Of a DNA stretch of 14,795 nt, positions 1-6,944 are shown one piece after another. The DNA lies in the NCBI RefSeq assembly GCF_050864855.1, contig NZ_JBOZWW010000036.1:1-14795 (forward strand). Direction: 5' to 3'. Below the pieces are notes generated by a model that was not told where the DNA came from, made no database searches, and saw only the letters and a program-made list of their open reading frames with translations. The stretch is from Cardinium hertigii_C. GTDB taxonomy: Bacteria; Bacteroidota; Bacteroidia; Cytophagales; Amoebophilaceae. Both the position numbers and the translations under genes were made by a program. Within the stretch, counting starts at the first letter, position 1, and each line of letters starts with the position of its first letter.

Positions 1-105
1 AATCGAATCAGATAACTGGAATAAAGGATGTTTCGGGTTAAGAAAACTAGATAAGCGTTGCTCAAACAAACGCTCAAGGCTATTATTTATTTTCTTAGAT
101 TTCAT
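1..105 (-). CDS. IS5-type transposase, N-terminal part (cut by window edge)
   Basis: An open frame starts with ATG at 105 on the minus strand and runs 35 codons off the left edge. The residues read MKSKKINNSLERLFEQRLSS and continue with FLNPKHPLFQLSDSI. A short basic start, then LFEQRL, then a 'NPKHPLFQLSDSI(D)' stretch, resembles the N-terminus of IS5/IS1182-type DDE transposases, where the DUF772-like region begins with 'H.L..L...IDW'. The DDE catalytic residues would lie outside the window, so function cannot be judged. The element would enter from the left, with its terminal repeat expected between 106 and about 300; I could not identify that repeat without the other end. It lies 302 bases past the end of the DUF5683 gene. 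The family call rests on pattern memory and the copy may be intact or decayed. Confidence 0.6.
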   Translation of the reverse strand, partial: MKSKKINNSLERLFEQRLSSFLNPKHPLFQLSDSI

Positions 106-406
106 CCTTATTTTGCAAGCTTTTTATACAAAACAACTCTAAAACTGGTTATTAACCAATACAAATTTAACCATTTATTTGCTGATTAACAAATAATTAT
201 ACAGTATTTCAGGACCGACTAAGTACTATAAAAGGATTTAGTCATAATGGCCCCCATATTTACCTATATGGAGGCTGTGAAAATTTTCTATTCCAACGGC
301 CTCAAAAAATAAAAGCAAAAAACGGGAAAAATCATACTATCAATTTGTTGCAAGCGCCTCTTGTACATGTTTTATTAATGTTTCTATGTAAAAGCAACAA
401 AACCAT
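106..406. other. AT-rich intergenic stretch, probable IS end and decayed sequence
   Basis: This region lies between the transposase start and the 3' end of the DUF5683 gene. It holds three small dyads: TGGTTA/TAACCA at 146-158, TTATTTG/CAAATAA at 175-196, and an imperfect GC-richer hairpin at 250-275 (CCATAT/ATATGG core, one mismatch, then more pairs). It also holds a 21-codon plus-strand frame at 247-312, listed separately. If a complete IS copy lies to the left, its terminal inverted repeat should be here. I see no tRNA, terminator or full-length gene. Confidence 0.4.
247..312 (+). other. Short open frame (21 codons) ending YSNGLKK, possible gene remnant
   Basis: ATG at 247 to TAA at 310-312 encodes a 21-residue peptide starting MAPIFTYMEAV and ending KIFYSNGLKK. 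The frame is closed upstream by TAA at 229-231. Alone it would be ignored. However, its last 16 or so residues align with the end of another short frame at 8121-8246: both have IF near the start of the match, a conserved V, then YSNGL. The nucleotides around that motif match at 13 of 16 positions. It may be the 3' relic of a gene present more than once, or coincidence. A hairpin at 250-275 overlaps it. No ribosome binding site is evident, so I doubt it is expressed. Confidence 0.25.
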
Positions 407-1015
407 TTATTTCAGATGGTTCTTTTGTGGTAAATCAGTTGATATAGTCCCAATATCATCTATAAAATTCACTGTTTTATCATGTGCGCCTGCATAAGCA
501 TCAAATATATTCAATATATACCAAGCGCTTGCAATTATAATAAATAAATTACGCGTGCGTTCACATTCCCGAATACGTTTTTTTGTAAAGTCAGGCACTG
601 GATTGGATTGATCTTTGCTATCAAGAAGAAGCGTTCGTCTATGTTTGTGCATTTCTTGATGTTCTGAGTAGATTTTATAGCCAACCAAAGCAAAACCCAA
701 GTAAAGGCAGGGTACTTTCCAGTAATCTTTATTATAAACTTGCCCTAAGCCAGGAACCACCATAGAAGTAATCCAAGCGCGTTGTACCATGGTTTCTGTA
801 CGCATCGTTTTAGACCATACTGGTATTTTCTCTATTTTCTCTATTTTTTCAGAAGAGAGAGGATTAGATGTACTGTCTACAACATATAAGGGTCTAAGGG
901 GATGGTTAACCGCATTCCATACAATAGATTTATCCGGTGAGACAACAGCCCAACTTAGGTAAGGAAAATAAAAAAATCCCATTAGGCTTAAAAAAAAATG
1001 GTAGGACCTTTTCAT
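407..1015 (-). CDS. DUF5683 membrane protein
   Basis: The protein has 202 residues. Residues 1-23 look like a signal peptide or signal anchor (MKRSYHFFLSLMGFFYFPYL then SWA). A low-complexity linker with a small IEK-IEK repeat lies near residues 57-63. The DUF5683 core follows: AWITSMVVPGLGQVYNKDYW at about 80-99, a hydrophobic segment at about 100-116, and a second at 155-172 (RNLFIIIASAWYILNIFDAY). The PGLGQ.YN..YWK..P motif is diagnostic for this Bacteroidota family, whose molecular role is unknown. The start ATG overlaps the parB stop as ATGA (1012-1015), so it is translationally coupled as the third gene of the parAB operon. In many Bacteroidota dapB and lepB come next; here an IS lies on that side. 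Length is somewhat short but the core is complete. Confidence 0.85.
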   Translation of the reverse strand: MKRSYHFFLSLMGFFYFPYLSWAVVSPDKSIVWNAVNHPLRPLYVVDSTSNPLSSEKIEKIEKIPVWSKTMRTETMVQRAWITSMVVPGLGQVYNKDYWKVPCLYLGFALVGYKIYSEHQEMHKHRRTLLLDSKDQSNPVPDFTKKRIRECERTRNLFIIIASAWYILNIFDAYAGAHDKTVNFIDDIGTISTDLPQKNHLK

Positions 1016-1917
1016 TCTTGTTTTATATTTGAAATAATAGCTAAAATTCTTCCTAGATCTTCCTCAGAATCAAATATAATCTTTATTTCTCCTTGTTTTT
1101 GTGTATCTGCTTTGATAATTACTTTTGTATTAAATTGCTGACTTAATTGGTGGGTTGTGTTTTGTAATTTCTTTTTAAAAGAAGGATTAAGTTGTGTTTT
1201 ACTAGCTGGCTTTTTCAAATGGCCAATGGCAGAGAGGTCTTGCACTAATTTTTCGACTTCTCGTACGGAAAGAGCACCTTCTAGTATCTTTTTTAAATAA
1301 TTTAACTGTATTTCTGGTGTTTGCAAATTAATCAGCGCTCTTGCATGACCCATAGAAATTTTTTTGTCTCGAAGCGCAATTTGAATATCCGGTGGCAATT
1401 TAAGCAAGCGAAGGTAATTATTTACAGTAGTTCTATCTTTTCCAACCCGTTCAGCTAATGCTTCTTGTGTAAGTTTGCAATCTGTTAGCAAACGTTGGTA
1501 ACTCAACGCAATTTCAACTGCGTTCAATGCATCACGTTGGATATTTTCAATAAGTGCAAGCTCTAGCATATGGAGGTTATCCGTACAACGTATATAACTA
1601 GGTACTTCTTCTAAGCCTGCTAATTTAGCTGCACGCAACCGCCTTTCACCAGCTATTAACTGATAGGTATGATTGCTTAATTTTCCAACAGTGAGCGGTT
1701 GTATAATCCCATGTAACTTTATGGAGGCACTTAATTCACTAAGTGTTGCTTGGTTAAAATCTTGTCGAGGTTGACAAGGATTGGTAGCAATCGATTCAAT
1801 CTGAATCATTTTAAAAAAATAATCAGAAGTATTAGGAGATGTTTCCATATGGGCACCTTGCAACAAGGCGCTTAACCCTCTACCTAACACGCGATTTCCT
1901 TTTGTAGGCTCCATCAT
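1012..1917 (-). CDS. parB: Chromosome partitioning protein ParB (Spo0J family)
   Basis: The 301-residue protein has the full chromosomal ParB layout. It starts with a GRGLSALL element at residues 12-19, where ParA-stimulating tails usually sit. The ParB/Srx nucleotide-binding domain follows, with NPCQPR (46-51), SIKLHGIIQPL (65-75), AGERRLRAAKLAGL (89-102) and ENIQRDALNAVE (124-135); GERR and ENIQR are the CTP-binding signatures of the family. An HTH spans about 149-172 (LTQEALAERVGKDRTTVNNY). A dimerisation region closes the protein. The parA stop codon is followed directly by this ATG with no gap, and a second ATG follows at once. The 3' end overlaps the DUF5683 start by four bases. ParB should load at parS, and a near-consensus parS lies at 4946-4961. 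No missing key residues were seen. Confidence 0.96.
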   Translation of the reverse strand: MMEPTKGNRVLGRGLSALLQGAHMETSPNTSDYFFKMIQIESIATNPCQPRQDFNQATLSELSASIKLHGIIQPLTVGKLSNHTYQLIAGERRLRAAKLAGLEEVPSYIRCTDNLHMLELALIENIQRDALNAVEIALSYQRLLTDCKLTQEALAERVGKDRTTVNNYLRLLKLPPDIQIALRDKKISMGHARALINLQTPEIQLNYLKKILEGALSVREVEKLVQDLSAIGHLKKPASKTQLNPSFKKKLQNTTHQLSQQFNTKVIIKADTQKQGEIKIIFDSEEDLGRILAIISNIKQE

Positions 1918-2697
1918 TTAATCAGTTTTATTATTTCTAATGCCACCTGTGATTTCTTCAGCAAGCCTAAGATAGCTAACCGCACCTTTACTATCTGCAT
2001 CATAAATAATTGCTGGCATACCAAAACTTGGTGCCTCACTTAATTTAATATTTCTTGGAATAATGGTTTCAAAAACCATGGTTTGAAAATGCTTTTTGAC
2101 CTCTGCTACAATTTGGTTGGCCAAACGAAGCCTTGCATCATACATTGTCATTAATATGCCCTCTATTTCGAGATTAGGATTCAAGCGGGATTGAATAATT
2201 TTCGTTGTATTTAATAGCTTTCCTAACCCCTCTAATGCAAAGTATTCACACTGAACCGGTATAATTAAAGAATCTGCAGCGGTAAGTGCATTGATGGTGA
2301 TTAAGCCTAAAGAGGGCGCACAATCTACTATGATGTAGTCATAAATCGAAGTTATGGACTTTAAGGCTAATTTGATGCGGCCTTCTCTATTCTTAAAGGT
2401 TACCATCTCTACTTCTGCACCTACTAAGTTGATATGGGAAGGCAAAAGATCTAGATTGGGTATAGTGGTAGATTGAATCAACAGCTTGGGATCTACAGTT
2501 TCTACAATGCATTCATAGATACTGTGTGCTACTTGTTCTGGCTTAATGCCCACACCAGAAGTTGCGTTTGCTTGTGGATCAATGTCAATCAAAAGGGTTT
2601 TTTTTTCTAAAATAGCAAGACTTGCTGCTAGGTTTATAGCAGTAGTTGTTTTGCCAACCCCACCTTTTTGATTTACAATCGCTACGATTTTTCCCAT
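1918..2697 (-). CDS. parA: Chromosome partitioning ATPase ParA (Soj/MinD superfamily)
   Basis: The 259 residues match the usual length of chromosomal ParA/Soj proteins. The deviant Walker A motif KGGVGKTTTAINLA is at residues 11-24 and includes the signature lysine. Walker A' follows as LLIDIDPQANATSGVG (35-50), and Walker B-like DYIIVDCAPSLGLITINAL begins near residue 120. VQCEYFALEGLGKLL and the C-terminal SEAPSFGMPAIIYDADSKGA are typical of Soj. There is no N-terminal HTH extension as in plasmid ParA, which supports a chromosomal origin-region role. It is the first gene of parA-parB-DUF5683. The ATG is preceded by a small dyad (TGCGA/TCGCA, 2705-2719) rather than a clear Shine-Dalgarno site, as is common in Bacteroidota. 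Confidence 0.96.
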   Translation of the reverse strand: MGKIVAIVNQKGGVGKTTTAINLAASLAILEKKTLLIDIDPQANATSGVGIKPEQVAHSIYECIVETVDPKLLIQSTTIPNLDLLPSHINLVGAEVEMVTFKNREGRIKLALKSITSIYDYIIVDCAPSLGLITINALTAADSLIIPVQCEYFALEGLGKLLNTTKIIQSRLNPNLEIEGILMTMYDARLRLANQIVAEVKKHFQTMVFETIIPRNIKLSEAPSFGMPAIIYDADSKGAVSYLRLAEEITGGIRNNKTD

Positions 2698-3071
2698 ATT
2701 ATACTGCGATTTATTCGCATAAATTTTACAAATTATACATAAATAGCCCCAAATCTTTATTTTTTATTCTTGATTAGAGCAGGAATTCTGCAACTAAGAA
2801 AAGAAAACCAATATATAATATATACCAAAGAAAATAGTAGAGAATAAACCATAAACGAATTTTACTACCGTATGATTACCACATTATATGATGTGCTAGT
2901 GCACAATCTATGAAAAAAATAAAATATATCAAAAAACTATATATAAAAATATAGGACTTGATTTATACGTTTATTACGATATATGTTCCATCTTTTCAGC
3001 AATACAACCAAGTAGCCAAGCCAATAAATTATTAATCTATTTTGGTTATTTTGGGGATATAGCTGTTTTGA
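2698..3071. other. AT-rich spacer between parA and mnmG
   Basis: This 374-base stretch has no gene I can support. Beside the parA start is a TGCGA/TCGCA dyad (2705-2719). Two short dyads lie near 2880-2905 (CACAT/ATGTG and TGTGC/GCACA). On the minus strand a 20-codon stop-to-stop run (INNLLAWLLGCIAEKMEHIS) lies at roughly 2980-3040, just past the mnmG stop; it could be a gene relic but I do not recognise it. I saw no exact DnaA box (TTATCCACA), tRNA or terminator. It should carry the parA promoter, but no good TTTG/TAnnTTTG pair stands out. Confidence 0.5.
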
Positions 3072-4934
3072 TTACCGTCCTAAATAAACCATTAAAATAG
3101 AAATATCAGCTGGACGCACACCGCTTATTCGTGAAGCTTGCCCTAAGGTAGCAGGTCTTATTTTTTGAAGCTTTTCTAATCCTTCTGCAGAAATTGCCTT
3201 AAGTTTTCTATAATTAAAATCAAGTGGAATTGTATAATGTTCCAATTGTTCCATTTTTTTTACCAGTTCTTTTTCTTTTTGAAAATAATTTTCATATTTA
3301 ACCTGAATGCTTGCTTGTTGCAAAACTTCTTCTCCGTAAGTAGATAGTGCATTGCTTTGCTGTTTGTCCAATTGAAGGAGATCATTCAAATCAACCTCTG
3401 GTCTTTTTAGCAACCCGTCAGCATATTGTGGGATATCTATTAAACTTGAACCTTGTGCTGCTAAGATTGGATTAATTATTTCTGGTTCTATTTTCCATTT
3501 TTTTAAAAAATCAAAGATAGAAACCAGTTCTTTTTTCTTTTTATATACTTTTTGAAGTCTTTCTTCATCAGCCAATCCTATGGCATATCCTAATTCTGTT
3601 AAACGTAAGTCTGCATTATCTTGTCTGAGTAAAATGCGAAATTCAGCCCGTGATGTAAACATGCGATAAGGTTCTTCTGTTCCTTTGCCTACTAAGTCGT
3701 CTATTAAGACGCCAATATAAGCTTCAGATCTCTTGAATACTATTTGACTAAGTTTATGGATTTTTCTATAGGCATTGATCCCTGCCATTAGGCCCTGAGA
3801 GGCGGCTTCTTCATAACCAGTTGTTCCATTGATTTGTCCTGCAAAGTATAGATTTTGAATCAATTGGGTTTCTAGTGTATAGTGCAACTGTGTAGGAGGA
3901 AAGTAATCGTATTCAATAGCATAACCAGGGCAAATCATTTTTACTTTTTCAAAGCCAGTGATAGCCCTTAGCATATTTAATTGAATGGCTTCTGGTAATG
4001 ACGTAGAGAGTCCATTTACATAAACTTGAATAGTATGCCATCCTTCTGGCTCCACAAAAATTTGATGGCGCTCTTTATCTGCAAATCTATACACTTTATC
4101 CTCTATAGAAGGACAATAACGGGGGCCTGTGCTTTGAATTTGCCCATTGTAGATGGGAACATCTGCTAAATTATCCTTAATAAGGTTGTGTACAGTTGGA
4201 TTGGTATAGGTAATAAAACAATTTTTTTGCTTTGTAAGCGGGGGAGTATTTAAAAAAGAAAACTTCCCTGGCAAAGGATCGCCCGGTTGTTTTTCCATTT
4301 TATTGTAGTCTAATGTTCTACCATCTACACGAGGTGAGGTTCCTGTTTTCATTCTTCCTGTTTGAAAACCCAATTTTTGAAGTTGTTCCGTTATACCCGT
4401 GGCAGCTTTTTCTCCAGAACGACCACCAGCTATTTTTTTTGCACCAATATGGATCATTCCATTTAAAAAAGTACCATTGGTTAAAATTACAGCACAACCT
4501 TTTATCGTAATACCTAGTGCAGTTTGAATACCTTGTACTTTACCATTTATTACTAATAATGAAACCACTGTATCTTGCCAAAAATCTAAATTTGGCAATG
4601 ATTCAAGCGCCCTGCGCCAACATATTGAAAATAACCCCCGATCGTTTTGTGTCCGAGGACTCCATATTGCTGGCCCTTTTGAGGTATTTAACATTCTAAA
4701 TTGAATAGCCGACTGATCTGCTATAATGCCAGAAAATCCTCCCAAGGCATCTATTTCCCGAATAAGTTGCCCCTTTGCAATACCTCCCATAGCTGGATTG
4801 CAAGACATTTGGCCAATTGTCTGCAAGCTCATGGTGACCAACAAAACTTTAGCGCCTAATTTCGCAGCAGCTGTAGCAGCTTCGCAACCTGCATGGCCAC
4901 CACCTACTACAATAATATCATATTCAAGTACCAT
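3072..4934 (-). CDS. mnmG: tRNA uridine-5-carboxymethylaminomethyl modification enzyme MnmG (GidA)
   Basis: MnmG binds FAD and, with MnmE, installs the (carboxymethyl)aminomethyl group on U34 of tRNAs. Starting at the ATG at 4934 gives 620 residues, the normal family length. The frame is open for 18 more codons upstream, but those read through the parS site and add non-homologous sequence before MVLEYDIIVVGGGHAGCEAA. That stretch is the Rossmann FAD motif (GGGHAG at 11-16). Other landmarks are SCNPAMGGIAKGQLIREIDA, the TGTSPRVDGRT region, YCPSIEDKV, GTEEPYRMFTSRAEFRILLR, and a C-terminal helical domain ending RISGVRPADISILMVYLGR (the SGV(R)PADI signature). The gidA-parAB neighbourhood is typical of replication-origin regions. 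I saw no frameshift or missing motif. Confidence 0.96.
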   Translation of the reverse strand: MVLEYDIIVVGGGHAGCEAATAAAKLGAKVLLVTMSLQTIGQMSCNPAMGGIAKGQLIREIDALGGFSGIIADQSAIQFRMLNTSKGPAIWSPRTQNDRGLFSICWRRALESLPNLDFWQDTVVSLLVINGKVQGIQTALGITIKGCAVILTNGTFLNGMIHIGAKKIAGGRSGEKAATGITEQLQKLGFQTGRMKTGTSPRVDGRTLDYNKMEKQPGDPLPGKFSFLNTPPLTKQKNCFITYTNPTVHNLIKDNLADVPIYNGQIQSTGPRYCPSIEDKVYRFADKERHQIFVEPEGWHTIQVYVNGLSTSLPEAIQLNMLRAITGFEKVKMICPGYAIEYDYFPPTQLHYTLETQLIQNLYFAGQINGTTGYEEAASQGLMAGINAYRKIHKLSQIVFKRSEAYIGVLIDDLVGKGTEEPYRMFTSRAEFRILLRQDNADLRLTELGYAIGLADEERLQKVYKKKKELVSIFDFLKKWKIEPEIINPILAAQGSSLIDIPQYADGLLKRPEVDLNDLLQLDKQQSNALSTYGEEVLQQASIQVKYENYFQKEKELVKKMEQLEHYTIPLDFNYRKLKAISAEGLEKLQKIRPATLGQASRISGVRPADISILMVYLGR

Positions 4935-4945
4935 AAATTTAAAAA

Positions 4946-4961
4946 TGTTCCACGTGAAACA
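4946..4961. promoter_or_regulatory. parS: parS centromere-like site (ParB binding)
   Basis: TGTTCCACGTGAAACA differs by one base from the widely conserved bacterial parS consensus (TGTTTCACGTGAAACA). The CACGTG core and the right half-site are perfect. It lies 12 bases upstream of the mnmG start codon and about 2.2 kb from the parA start, so ligand gene and site share the neighbourhood. Known biology: ParB loads here and spreads, and ParA moves the origin region. I found no second copy in the window. A palindrome in ftsK (10813-10824) shares only the CACGTG core. Confidence 0.88.
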
Positions 4962-4988
4962 TACCACTACTAATTTGCTAAAACGCAA

Positions 4989-5204
4989 AAGACACCATTG
5001 AAGGAGAATTTATTGGTGTAGCTGATTACTGAACGAGCAACCTAATTGTTGAATGGGATCAATATGATTGCTTAAAAAGTAGAAGTAGAGATAAAATAAT
5101 TTTTTATCTAAAAAATAAAATTAAATTACACAAAGCAGCAAAGAAATTGCCAAACCATCAACCTGTTTAGCTTGTTCATAAAGAATATATTGACTATCTA
5201 CATA
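4989..5204. other. Intergenic region upstream of mnmG
   Basis: This 216-base AT-rich spacer separates the mnmG leader from the ndk stop and probably holds the mnmG promoter. Read on the minus strand, TTTG near 4989 and TATGTTTC at the edge of parS (about 4957-4964) resemble the Bacteroidota -33/-7 elements, but the spacing of about 22 bases is slightly long and the last base differs. A 12-base palindrome TACTATATAGTA (5203-5214) overlaps the ndk stop codon. No RNA gene or terminator was recognised. Confidence 0.3.
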
Positions 5205-5654
5205 CTATATAGTAGCGTGTCTTTTTACAAGGAGGTCACGGCCAGGGAAAAAAAAAGAAGTTTCTAATGCAGCTGTTTCATCTGAATCTGAGCCATGAAT
5301 AGCGTTATAGTCAATAGAAGTAGCAAATAGTTTTCTAATGGTACCCTCAGCTGCTTCTGCTGGATTAGTAGCGCCCATTAGTCTGCGTAGATCTACTACA
5401 GCGTTCTCTTTTTGTAAAACCATAGCTACTACAGGGGCAGAAGCTATGAATGCACACAAAGCTTTGTAGAAAGGACGATCTGAATGGACAGCATAAAAAT
5501 GTTCCGCAACAATTGGCGTTAACTGAATCATAGTGATGGCATCTATGGAAAAACCTGCTTTTTCGATCATGGAAAGAATGGCACCAATATGATTGGCATG
5601 AACTGCATCAGGCTTAATCATTGAAAATGTATATTTTCCTTGTATTTTGTTCAT
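5205..5654 (-). CDS. ndk: Nucleoside diphosphate kinase
   Basis: Ndk transfers the gamma phosphate of ATP to other (d)NDPs through a phosphohistidine and so balances nucleotide pools. The 149-residue protein begins TFSMIKPDAVHANHIGAI (residues 9-26), the canonical start of the fold. The active-site signature is NAIHGSDS, with the catalytic histidine at residue 120. RRLMGATNPAEAAEGTIR (90-107) forms the nucleotide-binding loop, and FFFPGRDLL ends the fold with a short tail. Length is slightly above the usual 140, owing mainly to the C-terminal tail and the spacing around AFIASAPV. No Shine-Dalgarno site is seen before the ATG. The gene is the last clear minus-strand gene before the divergent lipB. 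Confidence 0.95.
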   Translation of the reverse strand: MNKIQGKYTFSMIKPDAVHANHIGAILSMIEKAGFSIDAITMIQLTPIVAEHFYAVHSDRPFYKALCAFIASAPVVAMVLQKENAVVDLRRLMGATNPAEAAEGTIRKLFATSIDYNAIHGSDSDETAALETSFFFPGRDLLVKRHATI

Positions 5655-5669
5655 TTGATTAGGGGTTAT

Positions 5670-5981
5670 TTAGGAAGATTGCATTTGTTCGTTGTGATAC
5701 TGACACCTGGAACACTTTTGTACTTTACTAGTTAATGTATGATTAAACCTATCTACCAATAAATTAGATTCTGAATAGAGAAATAACTTACTTAGCTTTT
5801 TTCTACAAAGACAAATATAATACTTTTTGTTTTTTATCCAATTATTATATAAGTAGGGCGATCTATTAAGTGATATCAGTTCTGATTGTGTGAAGTAGTG
5901 TAAGTTTTTATAAAGGATCAATCTGCTTTTTGTTAAGTCAATGTATATAAAATGTCTATAACATATTGTATATAATTGCAT
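5670..5981 (-). CDS. Doubtful hypothetical protein upstream of ndk
   Basis: An open frame of 103 codons ends 15 bases before the ndk start on the same strand. I recognise no family. It is rich in Y, L, N, K and S, as random AT-rich sequence would be, with a terminal CSRC pair that could bind metal but lacks partners. Immediately upstream of its ATG a TTGCAA-17-TATAAT arrangement reads toward ndk; transcription from it would start inside the frame and exclude the ATG. I think the stretch is more likely a long ndk leader or decayed DNA than a gene. The rest of 5655-6047 shows nothing else. Confidence 0.2.
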   Translation of the reverse strand: MQLYTICYRHFIYIDLTKSRLILYKNLHYFTQSELISLNRSPYLYNNWIKNKKYYICLCRKKLSKLFLYSESNLLVDRFNHTLTSKVQKCSRCQYHNEQMQSS

Positions 5982-6047
5982 ATTATAAAATAGTTTCTAT
6001 CCAATTGCAAGAAAGTAGATACAAATAAGTAACCAACAATAGGGTAA

Positions 6048-6755
6048 ATGGTACAAAATAGAGCAATAATTGTAAAACACTTGGGTTTAATAGATTATAA
6101 GGAATCATTAGCAATTCAGGAAACCTATTATAAAACCATGGTTGATCAAAAACATGGACGTGCTACGGTAGATCAATTTAGTCAATCAGCAGCTTCTGGT
6201 TACTTGCTTTTTTGTGAGCATCCTCCTGTATATACCTTGGGCAGAAGGGGATCTATGAACCATTTATTAGTCGATGAAGCTACCTTAGCAATACAGGATA
6301 TTACCTTATATCATGTAAATAGAGGCGGGGATATTACCTATCATGGACCAGGCCAATTAGTAGTCTATCCTATTATTGATTTAGAAAAATTTTTCACAGA
6401 TATACACCGTTATCTTCGCTTACTTGAGGCCTCTGTTATAGAAATGTTGGCCCATTTCAATATTCCATCAACTCGCTTACCTGGTTTAACAGGTGTATGG
6501 TTAAAAGCAAATAAAAATAGTAAACCGTTCGACCGAAAAATTTGTTCTATTGGCATTAGAGTAAGCAGATGGATCACTATGCATGGACTAGCCCTAAATG
6601 TAAATAATGAACTGGCCCCTTTTGATCAAATTGTACCCTGTGGTATACCTAAAGCGGTAACATCTATGCAGCAAGAATTAAACAAATTTATTTCTATAAT
6701 GGATGTATCGGACATTTTAGCCCAAATTTTTTTAAAAAAGTTAAATTGTGTATAA
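6048..6755 (+). CDS. lipB: Octanoyl-[acyl carrier protein]-protein N-octanoyltransferase LipB
   Basis: LipB moves octanoate from acyl carrier protein to the lipoyl domains of 2-oxoacid dehydrogenases and the glycine cleavage H protein; LipA then inserts sulfur. The 235-residue sequence has all family blocks: CEHPPVYTLGRRG (56-68), NRGGDITYHGPGQLVVYP (91-108), LPGLTGVW (144-151), KICSIGIRVSRWITMHG (164-180, with the catalytic lysine at 164) and PFDQIVPCGI (191-200, with the catalytic cysteine at 198). A small insertion (KANKNSKPFDR) separates TGVW from the lysine. It opens the plus-strand block and has a 90-base gap before the next possible frame. The presence of lipB implies lipoate made from endogenous acyl-ACP rather than only scavenged lipoate. 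Family assignment is very secure. Confidence 0.96.
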   Translation: MVQNRAIIVKHLGLIDYKESLAIQETYYKTMVDQKHGRATVDQFSQSAASGYLLFCEHPPVYTLGRRGSMNHLLVDEATLAIQDITLYHVNRGGDITYHGPGQLVVYPIIDLEKFFTDIHRYLRLLEASVIEMLAHFNIPSTRLPGLTGVWLKANKNSKPFDRKICSIGIRVSRWITMHGLALNVNNELAPFDQIVPCGIPKAVTSMQQELNKFISIMDVSDILAQIFLKKLNCV

Positions 6756-6827
6756 TTTTTGTATTAAGATTTTGTTTAAAATAAAGTGCCAAATATTTAT
6801 ATTGTGCCTGTATGGTTCCGATTTAGA

Positions 6828-6944
6828 ATGACAGGGTACTTTTTTTTAATGTTTAAAATATTTAAACATAAAGATCAATGGGAAGAACCTCATCATCATG
6901 TTTTTTTCCTACTTATTAATTTGCCAATGTCAGATGCAACATAG
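6828..6944 (+). CDS. Small open frame overlapping the HTH gene start
   Basis: ATG at 6828 (or the in-frame ATG at 6849) to TAG at 6942-6944 gives 38 (or 31) residues. From the second start they read MFKIFKHKDQWEEPHHH then VFFLLINLPMSDAT. The stop lies 11 bases inside the HTH gene counted from its preferred ATG at 6934, an arrangement often seen with translational coupling. A charged QWEEPHHH stretch followed by a short hydrophobic run is unusual for random AT-rich sequence, but I recognise no family. The second ATG is also the left edge of a 21-base palindrome (6849-6869), so the region may be regulatory instead. Treat as a leader-peptide candidate. Confidence 0.3.
   Translation: MTGYFFLMFKIFKHKDQWEEPHHHVFFLLINLPMSDAT
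6849..6869. promoter_or_regulatory. 21-base palindrome upstream of the HTH gene (operator candidate)
   Basis: Perfect 9-base arms ATGTTTAAA and TTTAAACAT are separated by ATA. The site lies 65 bases before the preferred start of a small HTH regulator, where an autoregulatory operator could be. Palindromes of this size can occur by chance about once in AT-rich DNA of this length, so position is the main argument. Confidence 0.35.

Noticed and set aside
2698..3071. Possible replication origin between parA and mnmG
   Set aside because: AT-rich, but no exact DnaA boxes (TTATCCACA) were seen by eye; composition alone is not enough.
4935..4988. 18-codon N-terminal extension of MnmG
   Set aside because: It reads through the parS site and adds non-family sequence before the FAD motif; the ATG at 4934 gives the normal 620-residue length.
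4313..5001. Three plus-strand open frames opposite the 5' half of mnmG
   Set aside because: They are antisense to a strongly conserved gene and show no family features.
6840..6847. T8 run after lipB as a terminator tail
   Set aside because: No stable GC-rich stem directly precedes it.
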